From assembly GCA_030539985.1 (NCBI GenBank), contig JAUNXD010000075.1:1-7577 (forward strand): a stretch of 7,577 bases of DNA, written 5' to 3'. This stretch comes from Methanobrevibacter sp. GTDB lineage: Archaea > Methanobacteriota > Methanobacteria > Methanobacteriales > Methanobacteriaceae. Below are positions 1 to 4,947 of this stretch, piece by piece (the first letter of the stretch is position 1; the number at the start of each line of letters is the position of its first letter). A program made the translations under genes and the position numbers. Below the pieces are notes generated by a model. That model was not told the origin of the DNA. It did not search any database and was given only the letters and a program-made list of their open reading frames with translations.

Positions 1-51
1 TGTTTATCCCTTAATATTAATTTAAGTATAAGGAAATAATTCCCTACAGTC

Positions 52-72
52 ATAATTTATATTATAAATTAT
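52..72. repeat. AT-only inverted repeat in left intergenic edge
   Basis: A perfect 10-bp inverted repeat (ATAATTTATA / TATAAATTAT) with a single central base, made only of A and T. It lies in the 142-bp AT-rich stretch between the metY terminator and the left edge. It could be part of a promoter or operator for a gene beyond the edge, but palindromes arise easily in such AT-rich DNA. Nothing else is recognisable in 1-129. Confidence 0.35.
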
Positions 73-129
73 ATTTAAATATAAGCATAAAGCAACAAGT
101 TTAGTTAAAGAAAATTAAAAATCGTGAAT

Positions 130-167
130 AAAAAAAGTAAAAGGATAAAATTATCTAAATTTTATCC
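130..167 (-). terminator. Hairpin + T-run terminator of metY
   Basis: On the minus strand a perfect 10-bp stem (GGATAAAATT / AATTTTATCC, 158-167 with 143-152) has a 5-nt loop and is followed by TTTT-AC-TTTTTTT. The metY stop codon TAG (155-157) sits inside the hairpin loop, so the terminator is folded into the last codons of the gene. Archaea terminate mainly on T-runs, so the hairpin may instead or additionally stabilise the 3' end. Confidence 0.75.
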
Positions 168-1441
168 AAAGCCTGATCAACATCAGCGAGGATATCTTCA
201 ATATCTTCAATGCCAACGGAAAACCTTATAAGATCAGGTGTTACGCCGGTGGACAGCTGCTGTTCTTCAGACAATTGTGAATGAGTGGTTGATGCCGGAT
301 GAGTCACAAGAGACTTTGCATCACCGATATTTGCCAAAAAGGAAATCAGTTCAACGTTTTCAATGAATTTCAATGCACCATCATATCCTGCCTTCAAACC
401 GAATGAAACGATTCCACCATAACCTTTCTCTGCATATTTTTTGGCAACCTCATGGTTAGGGGATGACTCCAAACCAGAATATGTTACCCAGGCAACCTTA
501 GGATGAGCTTCAAGGTGCTCTGCCACTGCCATTGCATTTGAAGCGTGCCTTTCAATCCTCAAGCCCAATGTTTCAAGACCCTGAAGGAGTAAAAATGATC
601 CGAACGGAGAGGGAACAGCACCGGTATCCCTTCCGATGACGGCTCTGATTCTTGTTGTGAAAGCTGCCTGCTTGAATGTTTCGCCAAATATCAAACCGTT
701 GTATGTCTCATCAGGTTCGCTTAATGTCGGGAACTTACCGTTCATCCAGTCAAAGTCACCTTTTTCAATGATGATTCCTCCAAGTGTTGTACCATGTCCG
801 CCAATGTATTTTGTAGCGGATGAAGCTATAATATCTGCTCCATGGTCAAATGGCCTTACAGAACCTATACCTACTGTATTGTCGGCTATCAGAGGAATTC
901 CATGACTATGTGCTATTTCAGAAATCCTGTCAAAATCGGGAATGTCCAGTTTAGGATTTCCTATTGATTCGACATAAATCGCACGTGTTTTCTCATCAAT
1001 GGCTTGTTCAAAAAGCTCAGGTGACTGGGAATCAACGAATGTTACGCTTCGACCCAGTTCCTCAAGGGTATTTTCAAAAAGCTCATAGGTTCCGCCATAG
1101 AGGTTGTCGGCTGAAACTATATTGTCTCCAACCTGTGTTATATTGATGATTGCATAAAATATTGCTGCCATTCCTGAAGCTGTTGCATAAGCCGCTGTTC
1201 CTCCTTCAATGGCTGCCATTCTTTTTTCAAAAGTTTCAGTAGTCGGATTAGTCAATCTTGAGTAGATGTTTCCCCCTTCCTTAAGTGCAAAACGGTTTGC
1301 AGCCTGTTCGGGTGAGTCAAACACATAAGATGTTGTTTGATAAATCGGAGTTACTCTGGAGCCGGTTTCATCCACTTCTTCCTGGCCGGCATGCACTCCA
1401 ATTGTTGAAATGTTTTTTTTGTTTTTGATTTCATACGCCAT
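155..1441 (-). CDS. metY: O-acetylhomoserine sulfhydrylase (PLP-dependent Cys/Met metabolism enzyme)
   Basis: 428 residues, normal for the O-acetylhomoserine sulfhydrylase branch of the Cys/Met-metabolism PLP enzymes. This family joins O-acetyl-L-homoserine and sulfide to give L-homocysteine and acetate in the cytoplasm, feeding methionine synthesis. Visible motifs: YSRLTNPT (60-67; Tyr and Arg contact the PLP phosphate of the partner subunit), ASGMAA (88-93), the PLP-ring aspartate in IADNTV (Asp187), the Schiff-base lysine in SSATKYIGGHG (Lys211), and the C-terminal carboxylate-binding arginine in IRFSVGIED (Arg406). The length and the insert around 235-270 fit MetY better than the ~380-400 residue cystathionine synthase/lyase relatives, though substrate cannot be proven from sequence. 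The ATG start is followed by MAYEIKNKKN; there is no SD, and a TATA-like box about 26 nt upstream suggests a leaderless mRNA. The preceding gene has its own terminator, so metY is probably monocistronic. Confidence 0.93.
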   Translation of the reverse strand: MAYEIKNKKNISTIGVHAGQEEVDETGSRVTPIYQTTSYVFDSPEQAANRFALKEGGNIYSRLTNPTTETFEKRMAAIEGGTAAYATASGMAAIFYAIINITQVGDNIVSADNLYGGTYELFENTLEELGRSVTFVDSQSPELFEQAIDEKTRAIYVESIGNPKLDIPDFDRISEIAHSHGIPLIADNTVGIGSVRPFDHGADIIASSATKYIGGHGTTLGGIIIEKGDFDWMNGKFPTLSEPDETYNGLIFGETFKQAAFTTRIRAVIGRDTGAVPSPFGSFLLLQGLETLGLRIERHASNAMAVAEHLEAHPKVAWVTYSGLESSPNHEVAKKYAEKGYGGIVSFGLKAGYDGALKFIENVELISFLANIGDAKSLVTHPASTTHSQLSEEQQLSTGVTPDLIRFSVGIEDIEDILADVDQALDKI

Positions 1442-1462
1442 GTTAAATAATATGTAAAAATG

Positions 1463-1472
1463 AATTATTAAA
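1463..1472 (-). promoter_or_regulatory. Putative TATA box for metY
   Basis: Minus-strand TTTAATAATT lies about 26 nt upstream of the metY ATG, which would place transcription start at or next to the start codon. This agrees with the lack of an SD in the 20 nt before the ATG. The region is AT-rich, so the call rests on spacing rather than on sequence. Confidence 0.4.
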
Positions 1473-1482
1473 GTATTTGTTG

Positions 1483-1516
1483 AAAAAATTAAAATGGAAA
1501 ATATTAATTATTTTCC
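1483..1516 (-). terminator. Hairpin + T-run terminator of the Fe-S aldo/keto reductase gene
   Basis: One base after the reductase stop codon (1518-1520), the minus strand forms a perfect 8-bp stem GGAAAATA / TATTTTCC (1509-1516 with 1496-1503) with a 5-nt loop. It is followed by ATTTTAATTTTTT. It separates this transcript from metY. Confidence 0.72.
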
Positions 1517-1517
1517 C

Positions 1518-2666
1518 TTAAAAACCAAACAGATCCTGTGCATCAAGCATGACATCAACAATGTGAACGTTGAAAGGACATCTAGGTTCACAGTCACCGC
1601 ATGCAATGCACTCTGTTGCGGTGAATTTCAGATTGTTGTAATGTTCCTGCACGCTTTGAGGAACCTCATCATGGTTTTTTGCAAGGTCGAACAACTTATT
1701 AACCATCGCTATATCGATTTCTGAAGTGCATGGCGCACAATGGCCGCAGTATGTGCACTGTCCGTCAAATGAATGTTTCGGAGCGTTCCTTAGGACTTGT
1801 GCATAATCCTTTTCAGTGTCGGTTGCGCTGCAGTATTTAAGGGATTCCTCAAGTTCTTCGACTGTCTTTACACCTACAAAAATGCTTGACACTCCTTTCT
1901 GTTCCAATGCATAATGAATGCATTGTATCGGTGTCAGTGCCACACCGAAAGGAGAGGTTTCATCTGAAAGCAGGTTTCCTCCGGCAAATCCTTTCATTAC
2001 TGTCAGTGCAGTTCCGTTGTTTTCACACATCTCATAGATTTCAGCCCTTAAAGGATTCAATCCGAACATCGGATCGTCATAAGCATCTTCCTTTCGGTAC
2101 TCCTCAATATCATCCATTGAGCCGAACATGTCAAAAGCTGGATTGATTGAAAACATCAGAAGTTCGATTTCAGGATTTTGAGCTGCAAGAAGACCAATGT
2201 CAGGGTTATGTGTGCTCAGTCCGATATGAGCTATTGTTCCCTCATCTTTCAGTTTTCGAACATATTCTATGAATGGGCCGTTCATTATCTCGTTGTAGTC
2301 ATCAAGCTGGTCAACATAATGAATCATGCCAAAGTCAAGAGTGTCTATTTGAAAGCGTTCCATGAAATCCTCAAAAGCGGGGATTACCTTATCCATTTCA
2401 CGGGTTCTTACATACTGGTTGTTCTGCCATGTTGAGCCGATATGACCCTGGATTACCCAGTTTTCACGATTGTCCCCGATTGCACGGCCCAGGTGAGAGC
2501 GCACGTCGGGTTCACTCATCCAGCAGTCAACAAAATTAATTCCATTAGCTTCACATGCCCTTATCAATACTTCTGTATCTTCATAAGGCCTTTGAACAAG
2601 AAATTCGGCACCAAATGCAATTTCAGACACTTCAATTCCAGTGTTTCCTAATTTCCTATATTTCAT
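1518..2666 (-). CDS. Aldo/keto reductase-like protein with C-terminal two-cluster ferredoxin domain
   Basis: 382 residues. Residues 1-280 form an aldo/keto reductase TIM barrel: MKYRKLGNTGIEVSEIAFG opens it, then GMIHYVD (114-119), IAHIGLSTHN (145-154) and SIFVGVKTVEELEE near the barrel end. Residues 300-370 add eight cysteines in two sets: Cys304/307/310/313 (CxxCxxCxxC) and Cys353/356/359/363 (CxxCxxCxxxCP), the spacings expected of two [4Fe-4S] clusters. Such ferredoxin-tailed AKRs are common in strict anaerobes and presumably exchange electrons between a substrate or flavin/nicotinamide and the clusters; their substrates are mostly unknown. Of the classical AKR tetrad (Asp, Tyr, Lys, His) only Asp47 and His116 are evident: the Tyr segment is shortened and the Lys position reads Gln73. 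Ordinary NADPH-dependent carbonyl reduction is therefore doubtful. The ATG start is backed by an SD (AGAGGG, 2674-2679) with a 7-nt spacer. It is transcribed divergently from the KH-PP-loop gene. Confidence 0.9.
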   Translation of the reverse strand: MKYRKLGNTGIEVSEIAFGAEFLVQRPYEDTEVLIRACEANGINFVDCWMSEPDVRSHLGRAIGDNRENWVIQGHIGSTWQNNQYVRTREMDKVIPAFEDFMERFQIDTLDFGMIHYVDQLDDYNEIMNGPFIEYVRKLKDEGTIAHIGLSTHNPDIGLLAAQNPEIELLMFSINPAFDMFGSMDDIEEYRKEDAYDDPMFGLNPLRAEIYEMCENNGTALTVMKGFAGGNLLSDETSPFGVALTPIQCIHYALEQKGVSSIFVGVKTVEELEESLKYCSATDTEKDYAQVLRNAPKHSFDGQCTYCGHCAPCTSEIDIAMVNKLFDLAKNHDEVPQSVQEHYNNLKFTATECIACGDCEPRCPFNVHIVDVMLDAQDLFGF

Positions 2667-2750
2667 AATCGTTCCCTCTAAACTATATTTATAAAAAGAA
2701 ATTGTTAAAACTATTTAATTTGTAAGTTCAAAAATAATATTAGATAAAAA
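2667..2750. promoter_or_regulatory. Divergent promoter region (AKR leftward, KH-PP-loop gene rightward)
   Basis: This 84-bp AT-rich spacer must hold promoters for both flanking genes. The clearest element is TATATTTATAAA at 2684-2695. Read rightward, it would start transcription near 2715-2720 and give a leader of about 30-35 nt. Read leftward it lies too close to the reductase SD to be useful; a weaker AATTAAATAG-like box at 2711-2720 has better spacing for that direction. The rightward gene has no convincing SD, while the leftward gene has one (AGAGGG at 2674-2679). Confidence 0.45.
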
Positions 2751-3764
2751 ATGTATACCAAAGAATTTATTTTAGATGAAGTTAACTTAATCCGTGATGA
2801 AATCAGCCATGAGAATGTGAACATTTCAATTGAAAAGATTTACCTTGAAAACAATGAACTGTGGATTATCACAGAGGACAGGCCGGACAAATCAGCAATC
2901 ATAGGAAAAGGCGGATGGGTTGTTGGAAAACTTAAGGAAAAACTTGACCTGGACAGCATCCATGTCGAATCCTATGGTGATTTTTTAAACAAGGAGTATA
3001 AGTTGAAATTATCCAAAAAAACTGTTGAAAACCTGAATCTGGATTCTGTGGGTTTGAAAAACCTTAAAACTACAATCGAATATAAGCTTGACAATATCTA
3101 CAGCTTTAACTTTGAAAAGTATTTTAATGATTACGAATTTGATGAATCTTCAAATCCGGAAGCGGTCGTTGCACTTTCAGGTGGTGTTGACAGCAGTTTT
3201 TCCCTGATTTTGGCTAAGAAATTGGGTTTTAATCCTGTTGGCGTTACGATTGATCCGGGGACAATAATCCTGCCGAAACAGTTCAAGCAAAACATAAAAC
3301 TGATAACAGAATCATTAAGCATACCTCATGAGTATATCCATGCAGACTATTGTGAAATTATTCAGGAATCATTTACTGGAAGGCTTCATCCTTGCGGAAG
3401 ATGTTCGAAAAGAACTTCAGAACTTGTAAAGGAATATGCAAAAGTTAACGAAATACCTATAATTGTCTTTGGTGATATGCTTGCAACCGGCAGTCAATGC
3501 ATAAATATGCAGGATGATTCATTATATCGACTGAACCTTCCGGCAAGTTTAAGTGTCGGCAAGCAAGAGATAAAATCCTTAATCAAAAACTATGATTTAA
3601 ATACATTCAAAGGATTCGGATGTCCGCTGCTTTATGAGGTTCACAAAAAATTCCCATATCTCAAAAAGTTTTCAATACAAAGAATACTCAGGGAAACCCG
3701 TTCAGGTGCACTTGAGCCCGGCGAGGCACTTGACTTGATTTGGAGTTTTTATAAAACAAAATAA
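2751..3764 (+). CDS. KH-like domain / PP-loop ATPase fusion; candidate Fe-S dependent RNA-modifying enzyme
   Basis: 337 residues. The N-terminal part (about 1-95) has IIGKGGWVVGKLKEKL (50-65), a GxxG loop (Gly52-Lys-Gly-Gly55) inside a beta-alpha-alpha pattern typical of a KH RNA-binding fold. Residues about 136-337 are a PP-loop (adenine nucleotide alpha-hydrolase) domain with the ATP-pyrophosphate loop ALSGGVDSSF (141-150), GVTID (164-168) and FGDMLATGS (240-248). Cys215 and Cys218 (HPCGRCSK) form a CxxC, and Cys291 (FGCPLL) follows downstream. A PP-loop, a CxxC and a later Cys is the layout of the TtcA/TtuA/Ncs6 tRNA thiolases, where three cysteines hold a [4Fe-4S] cluster; Cys201 and Cys250 are also present. 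Inference: an ATP-using, RNA-binding sulfur-transfer or other tRNA modification enzyme; the product is not recognised. The ATG lacks a clear SD. It is a single gene with no operon partners and converges on the next gene with a 4-bp gap. Confidence 0.85.
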   Translation: MYTKEFILDEVNLIRDEISHENVNISIEKIYLENNELWIITEDRPDKSAIIGKGGWVVGKLKEKLDLDSIHVESYGDFLNKEYKLKLSKKTVENLNLDSVGLKNLKTTIEYKLDNIYSFNFEKYFNDYEFDESSNPEAVVALSGGVDSSFSLILAKKLGFNPVGVTIDPGTIILPKQFKQNIKLITESLSIPHEYIHADYCEIIQESFTGRLHPCGRCSKRTSELVKEYAKVNEIPIIVFGDMLATGSQCINMQDDSLYRLNLPASLSVGKQEIKSLIKNYDLNTFKGFGCPLLYEVHKKFPYLKKFSIQRILRETRSGALEPGEALDLIWSFYKTK

Positions 3765-3768
3765 TAAC

Positions 3769-3987
3769 TTAATATAACCTGTATGCATCATATGCTGCAA
3801 TAAGACCATATATGATTGAAACCACATGCCCCATATTGTTTGGCACATGCACAAAATAGAAAACAACAGCTATGATTACTGCAATGACAAACAGTATGAT
3901 TCCTCTTGTTTTGTATCCTTCAATGGCCTGACCAAGTCCCGGAATGAAAAAAGAAAAAAAAACCATTGATAATTGATCACTTTCCAT
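3769..3987 (-). CDS. Small TM2-like two-helix membrane protein (72 aa)
   Basis: 72 residues from the ATG at 3985-3987. A TTG directly upstream would add one residue, but GGAGG at 3995-3999 lies 7 nt from the ATG and only 4 from the TTG, so ATG is preferred. Two hydrophobic segments are visible: a short one, SMVFFSFFIPGLGQ, and a long one, GIILFVIAVIIAVVFYFV. They are followed by a third moderately hydrophobic stretch ending in YGLIAAYDAYRLY. The FIPGLGQ...GYKTRG pattern and terminal AYDAYRL are typical of small TM2/DUF5683-like membrane proteins of unknown function, often found with zinc-ribbon partners; no zinc ribbon is present here. Its upstream region carries a palindromic operator, a strong TATA box and a folded leader, so expression is probably regulated, perhaps by metal. 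It ends 4 bp from the convergent KH-PP-loop gene, so its transcript must end inside that gene's 3' end (T-rich TTATTATTTTGTTTTAT on the minus strand). Confidence 0.78.
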   Translation of the reverse strand: MESDQLSMVFFSFFIPGLGQAIEGYKTRGIILFVIAVIIAVVFYFVHVPNNMGHVVSIIYGLIAAYDAYRLY

Positions 3988-3994
3988 CAAAAAG

Positions 3995-3999
3995 CCTCC
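3995..3999 (-). promoter_or_regulatory. Strong Shine-Dalgarno of the 72-aa membrane protein, fixing its start
   Basis: Minus-strand GGAGG is 7 nt before the ATG (3987) and only 4 nt before the alternative TTG (3990). It is among the best SDs in the window. It is embedded in GATGGAGGC, whose GATGG (3998-4002) is complementary to CCATC (4025-4029) in the upstream folded element, giving a possible way to hide the SD. Confidence 0.7.
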
Positions 4000-4009
4000 A
4001 TCAACTATT

Positions 4010-4135
4010 TAATGATTGCTTTGGGATGGCCTAAGAGCTGAGCTACCTACCAGATTCGCTGGAATCCGATAAGTTCTTAGGATATCCCATTTCACAACCA
4101 GCATCGACAATCAATGATTACCTCTGCAATCATTA
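4010..4135 (-). promoter_or_regulatory. Putative structured 5' leader (riboswitch-like or other cis-regulatory RNA)
   Basis: Lies between the TATA box and the SD of the 72-aa protein and is richer in G and C than its flanks. Minus-strand pairings visible: TGGGAT/ATCCCA (4084-4089 with 4022-4027); CCTAAGA/TCTTAGG (4075-4081 with 4030-4036); an apical 7-bp hairpin CGGATTC-CAGC-GAATCTG (4051-4068) with one G-U pair; and an outer 10-bp pair TAATGATTGC/GCAATCATTA (4126-4135 with 4010-4019). The 5' strand of the outer pair can instead pair locally (4128-4134 with 4113-4119), giving two exclusive folds. GCTGG (4098-4102) matches CCAGC (4058-4062) in the apical loop, a possible pseudoknot. I do not recognise a known riboswitch class. 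Transcription is predicted to start near 4127-4131, so the outer stem may be only partly transcribed. Alternatives: a MITE-like repeat, or a 31-codon leader ORF (4009-4104). Confidence 0.5.
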
Positions 4136-4148
4136 TTTTATCTTTCAA

Positions 4149-4158
4149 TATATATAAA
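4149..4158 (-). promoter_or_regulatory. TATA box upstream of the structured leader
   Basis: Minus-strand TTTATATATA is a near-ideal methanogen TATA box, predicting initiation about 24-27 nt downstream near 4127-4131. It is directed at the leader and the 72-aa membrane protein. The adjacent upstream palindrome overlaps the position of the B recognition element. Confidence 0.68.
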
Positions 4159-4159
4159 G

Positions 4160-4175
4160 TTTAGGTATACCTAAA
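4160..4175. promoter_or_regulatory. Perfect 16-bp palindromic operator, DtxR/MntR-like
   Basis: TTTAGGTATACCTAAA is a perfect palindrome ending one base before the TATA box on the minus strand, so a bound regulator would cover the TFB-recognition position and block initiation. The TTAGG...CCTAA half-sites resemble those of DtxR/IdeR/MntR-family metalloregulators in bacteria. Which archaeal regulator binds here is inference. No gene starts rightward near this site, so the leftward promoter is its likely target. Confidence 0.58.
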
Positions 4176-4189
4176 TTAATTTTGAAAGT

Positions 4190-4218
4190 AAAAAATATAT
4201 GGAACCTGATTAAGCAGG
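4190..4218 (-). terminator. Weak terminator after the intramembrane protease gene
   Basis: A short 4-bp stem CCTG/CAGG (4215-4218 with 4205-4208) spans the stop codon (4210-4212) and is followed on the minus strand by ATATATTTTTT. The T-run (4190-4195) is probably the functional part. It sits between this gene and the downstream palindromic operator. Confidence 0.4.
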
Positions 4219-4908
4219 CACCAAACCGGACAATAGTAAAATATATATGGTTGCATCGGTTAAAATATGAGAAATATACGGCACAAAAATGTTTTTGGTT
4301 TTAAGGTATCCGTAAAGCTCAAATACTGTACCCAAACCCTGCAAAAGGAAGATAGAATAAATTGTATTGTTTGGATAGTCATAATGAATCAAACCGAAAC
4401 CGATCAATACTATAACTGATGAAACTATAATCGCAAGCTTTCTGTTGCTTGTGAATTTATAAACAAAACGCATGAAAAACATCAGGGGGATGAATTTGAC
4501 CAGTTCCTCACCCATCATGGCAAATACCAGTGAAACAACGCTTTCCAAATTGATTGATAAATCAGGATTTGAAACACCGCTTAAGGCAAAATAATCCAAA
4601 ATGTCACCTAAAACAATTGCATAAACCATATACCCCATAAACATCAATACAGCAAGGATTATCTCATTTTTAGTAGGTTTTCTCAAAAACAGGGAATAAT
4701 CCCAATTTGAATAGTACAAAAGAGGAATCAGCATAGTAAAGCAGAAGAAAATGCTTCCGACAAATTCTGAAAACCCACCTATGACTCCATAAAACAAAAA
4801 TGAAATCATCACACAAAACAGCAAAACAAACCAGGCTGATTTTGAAATTCTTGGATTGTGATTGTAGTAGGGAAAGTCCCTTGATTCGTCAAATGTTAAA
4901 AATTTCAT
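4210..4908 (-). CDS. CPBP/PrsW-like intramembrane protease (putative)
   Basis: 232 residues, strongly hydrophobic, with about six to seven predicted membrane helices (roughly 26-43, 47-65, 82-101, 123-148, 157-177, 183-198, 217-230) after a cytosolic-looking N-terminus. Three polar motifs lie in the membrane: EE at 134-135 (GEELVKFIP), FGLIH (171-175) and HILTD (214-218). FxxxH and Hxxx(N/D) are the second and third motifs of CPBP/Abi proteases (Rce1 relatives). The first motif reads EExxK as in PrsW rather than EExxxR, so the protein sits between the two related groups. Members cleave membrane-bound or prenylated substrates, process bacteriocins or cut anti-sigma factors; the substrate here is unknown. 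The start is uncertain: no SD precedes the ATG, and the argH terminator T-run ends 5 nt before it. Either translation is leaderless, or expression is weak or comes by read-through from argH, 26 bp upstream. Confidence 0.75.
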   Translation of the reverse strand: MKFLTFDESRDFPYYNHNPRISKSAWFVLLFCVMISFLFYGVIGGFSEFVGSIFFCFTMLIPLLYYSNWDYSLFLRKPTKNEIILAVLMFMGYMVYAIVLGDILDYFALSGVSNPDLSINLESVVSLVFAMMGEELVKFIPLMFFMRFVYKFTSNRKLAIIVSSVIVLIGFGLIHYDYPNNTIYSIFLLQGLGTVFELYGYLKTKNIFVPYISHILTDATIYILLLSGLVPA

Positions 4909-4913
4909 GTTAT

Positions 4914-4947
4914 AAAAAAAATAATAAAAGGAAATCAGATTCCTTTT
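4914..4947 (-). terminator. Hairpin + T8 terminator of argH
   Basis: On the minus strand AAAAGGAA/TTCCTTTT (4940-4947 with 4926-4933) form a perfect 8-bp stem with a 6-nt loop that contains the argH stop codon (4935-4937). It is followed by ATTATTTTTTTT (T8 at 4914-4921). The T-run ends 5 nt before the next start codon. Confidence 0.75.

Noticed and set aside
1..39. A 12-codon plus-strand frame ending in TAA at 37-39 that could be the tail of a gene entering from the left.
   Set aside because: No recognisable family residues and a composition typical of AT-rich spacer.
1..53. A 17-codon open frame on the minus strand from ATG at 51-53 running off the left edge.
   Set aside because: It has no SD, is too short to judge, and lies in AT-only sequence next to a palindrome. 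A gene may start here but cannot be supported.
1494..1724. Plus-strand frame opposite the Fe-S cysteine region of the reductase gene, and similar plus-strand frames opposite metY, argH, rps24e and the kinase gene.
   Set aside because: They lie antisense to well-supported genes, lack SDs and family motifs, and mirror the codon pattern of the real strand.
4022..4089. A tRNA or tRNA-like gene, suggested by GGTAGCTCAG-like and GATTC-like stretches on the minus strand.
   Set aside because: No acceptor/anticodon/T-arm cloverleaf can be built with correct spacing; the stems nest as one long hairpin.
4022..4089. An H/ACA guide RNA or a fluoride, TPP or cobalamin riboswitch.
   Set aside because: No K-turn plus ACA box at the right distance, and the conserved core sequences of these riboswitches, as I know them, are missing.
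4010..4135. A MITE-like element with 10-bp terminal inverted repeats (TAATGATTGC / GCAATCATTA).
   Set aside because: No clear target-site duplication flanks it, and its position exactly between TATA box and SD fits a transcribed leader better. A genome-wide copy search would reopen this.
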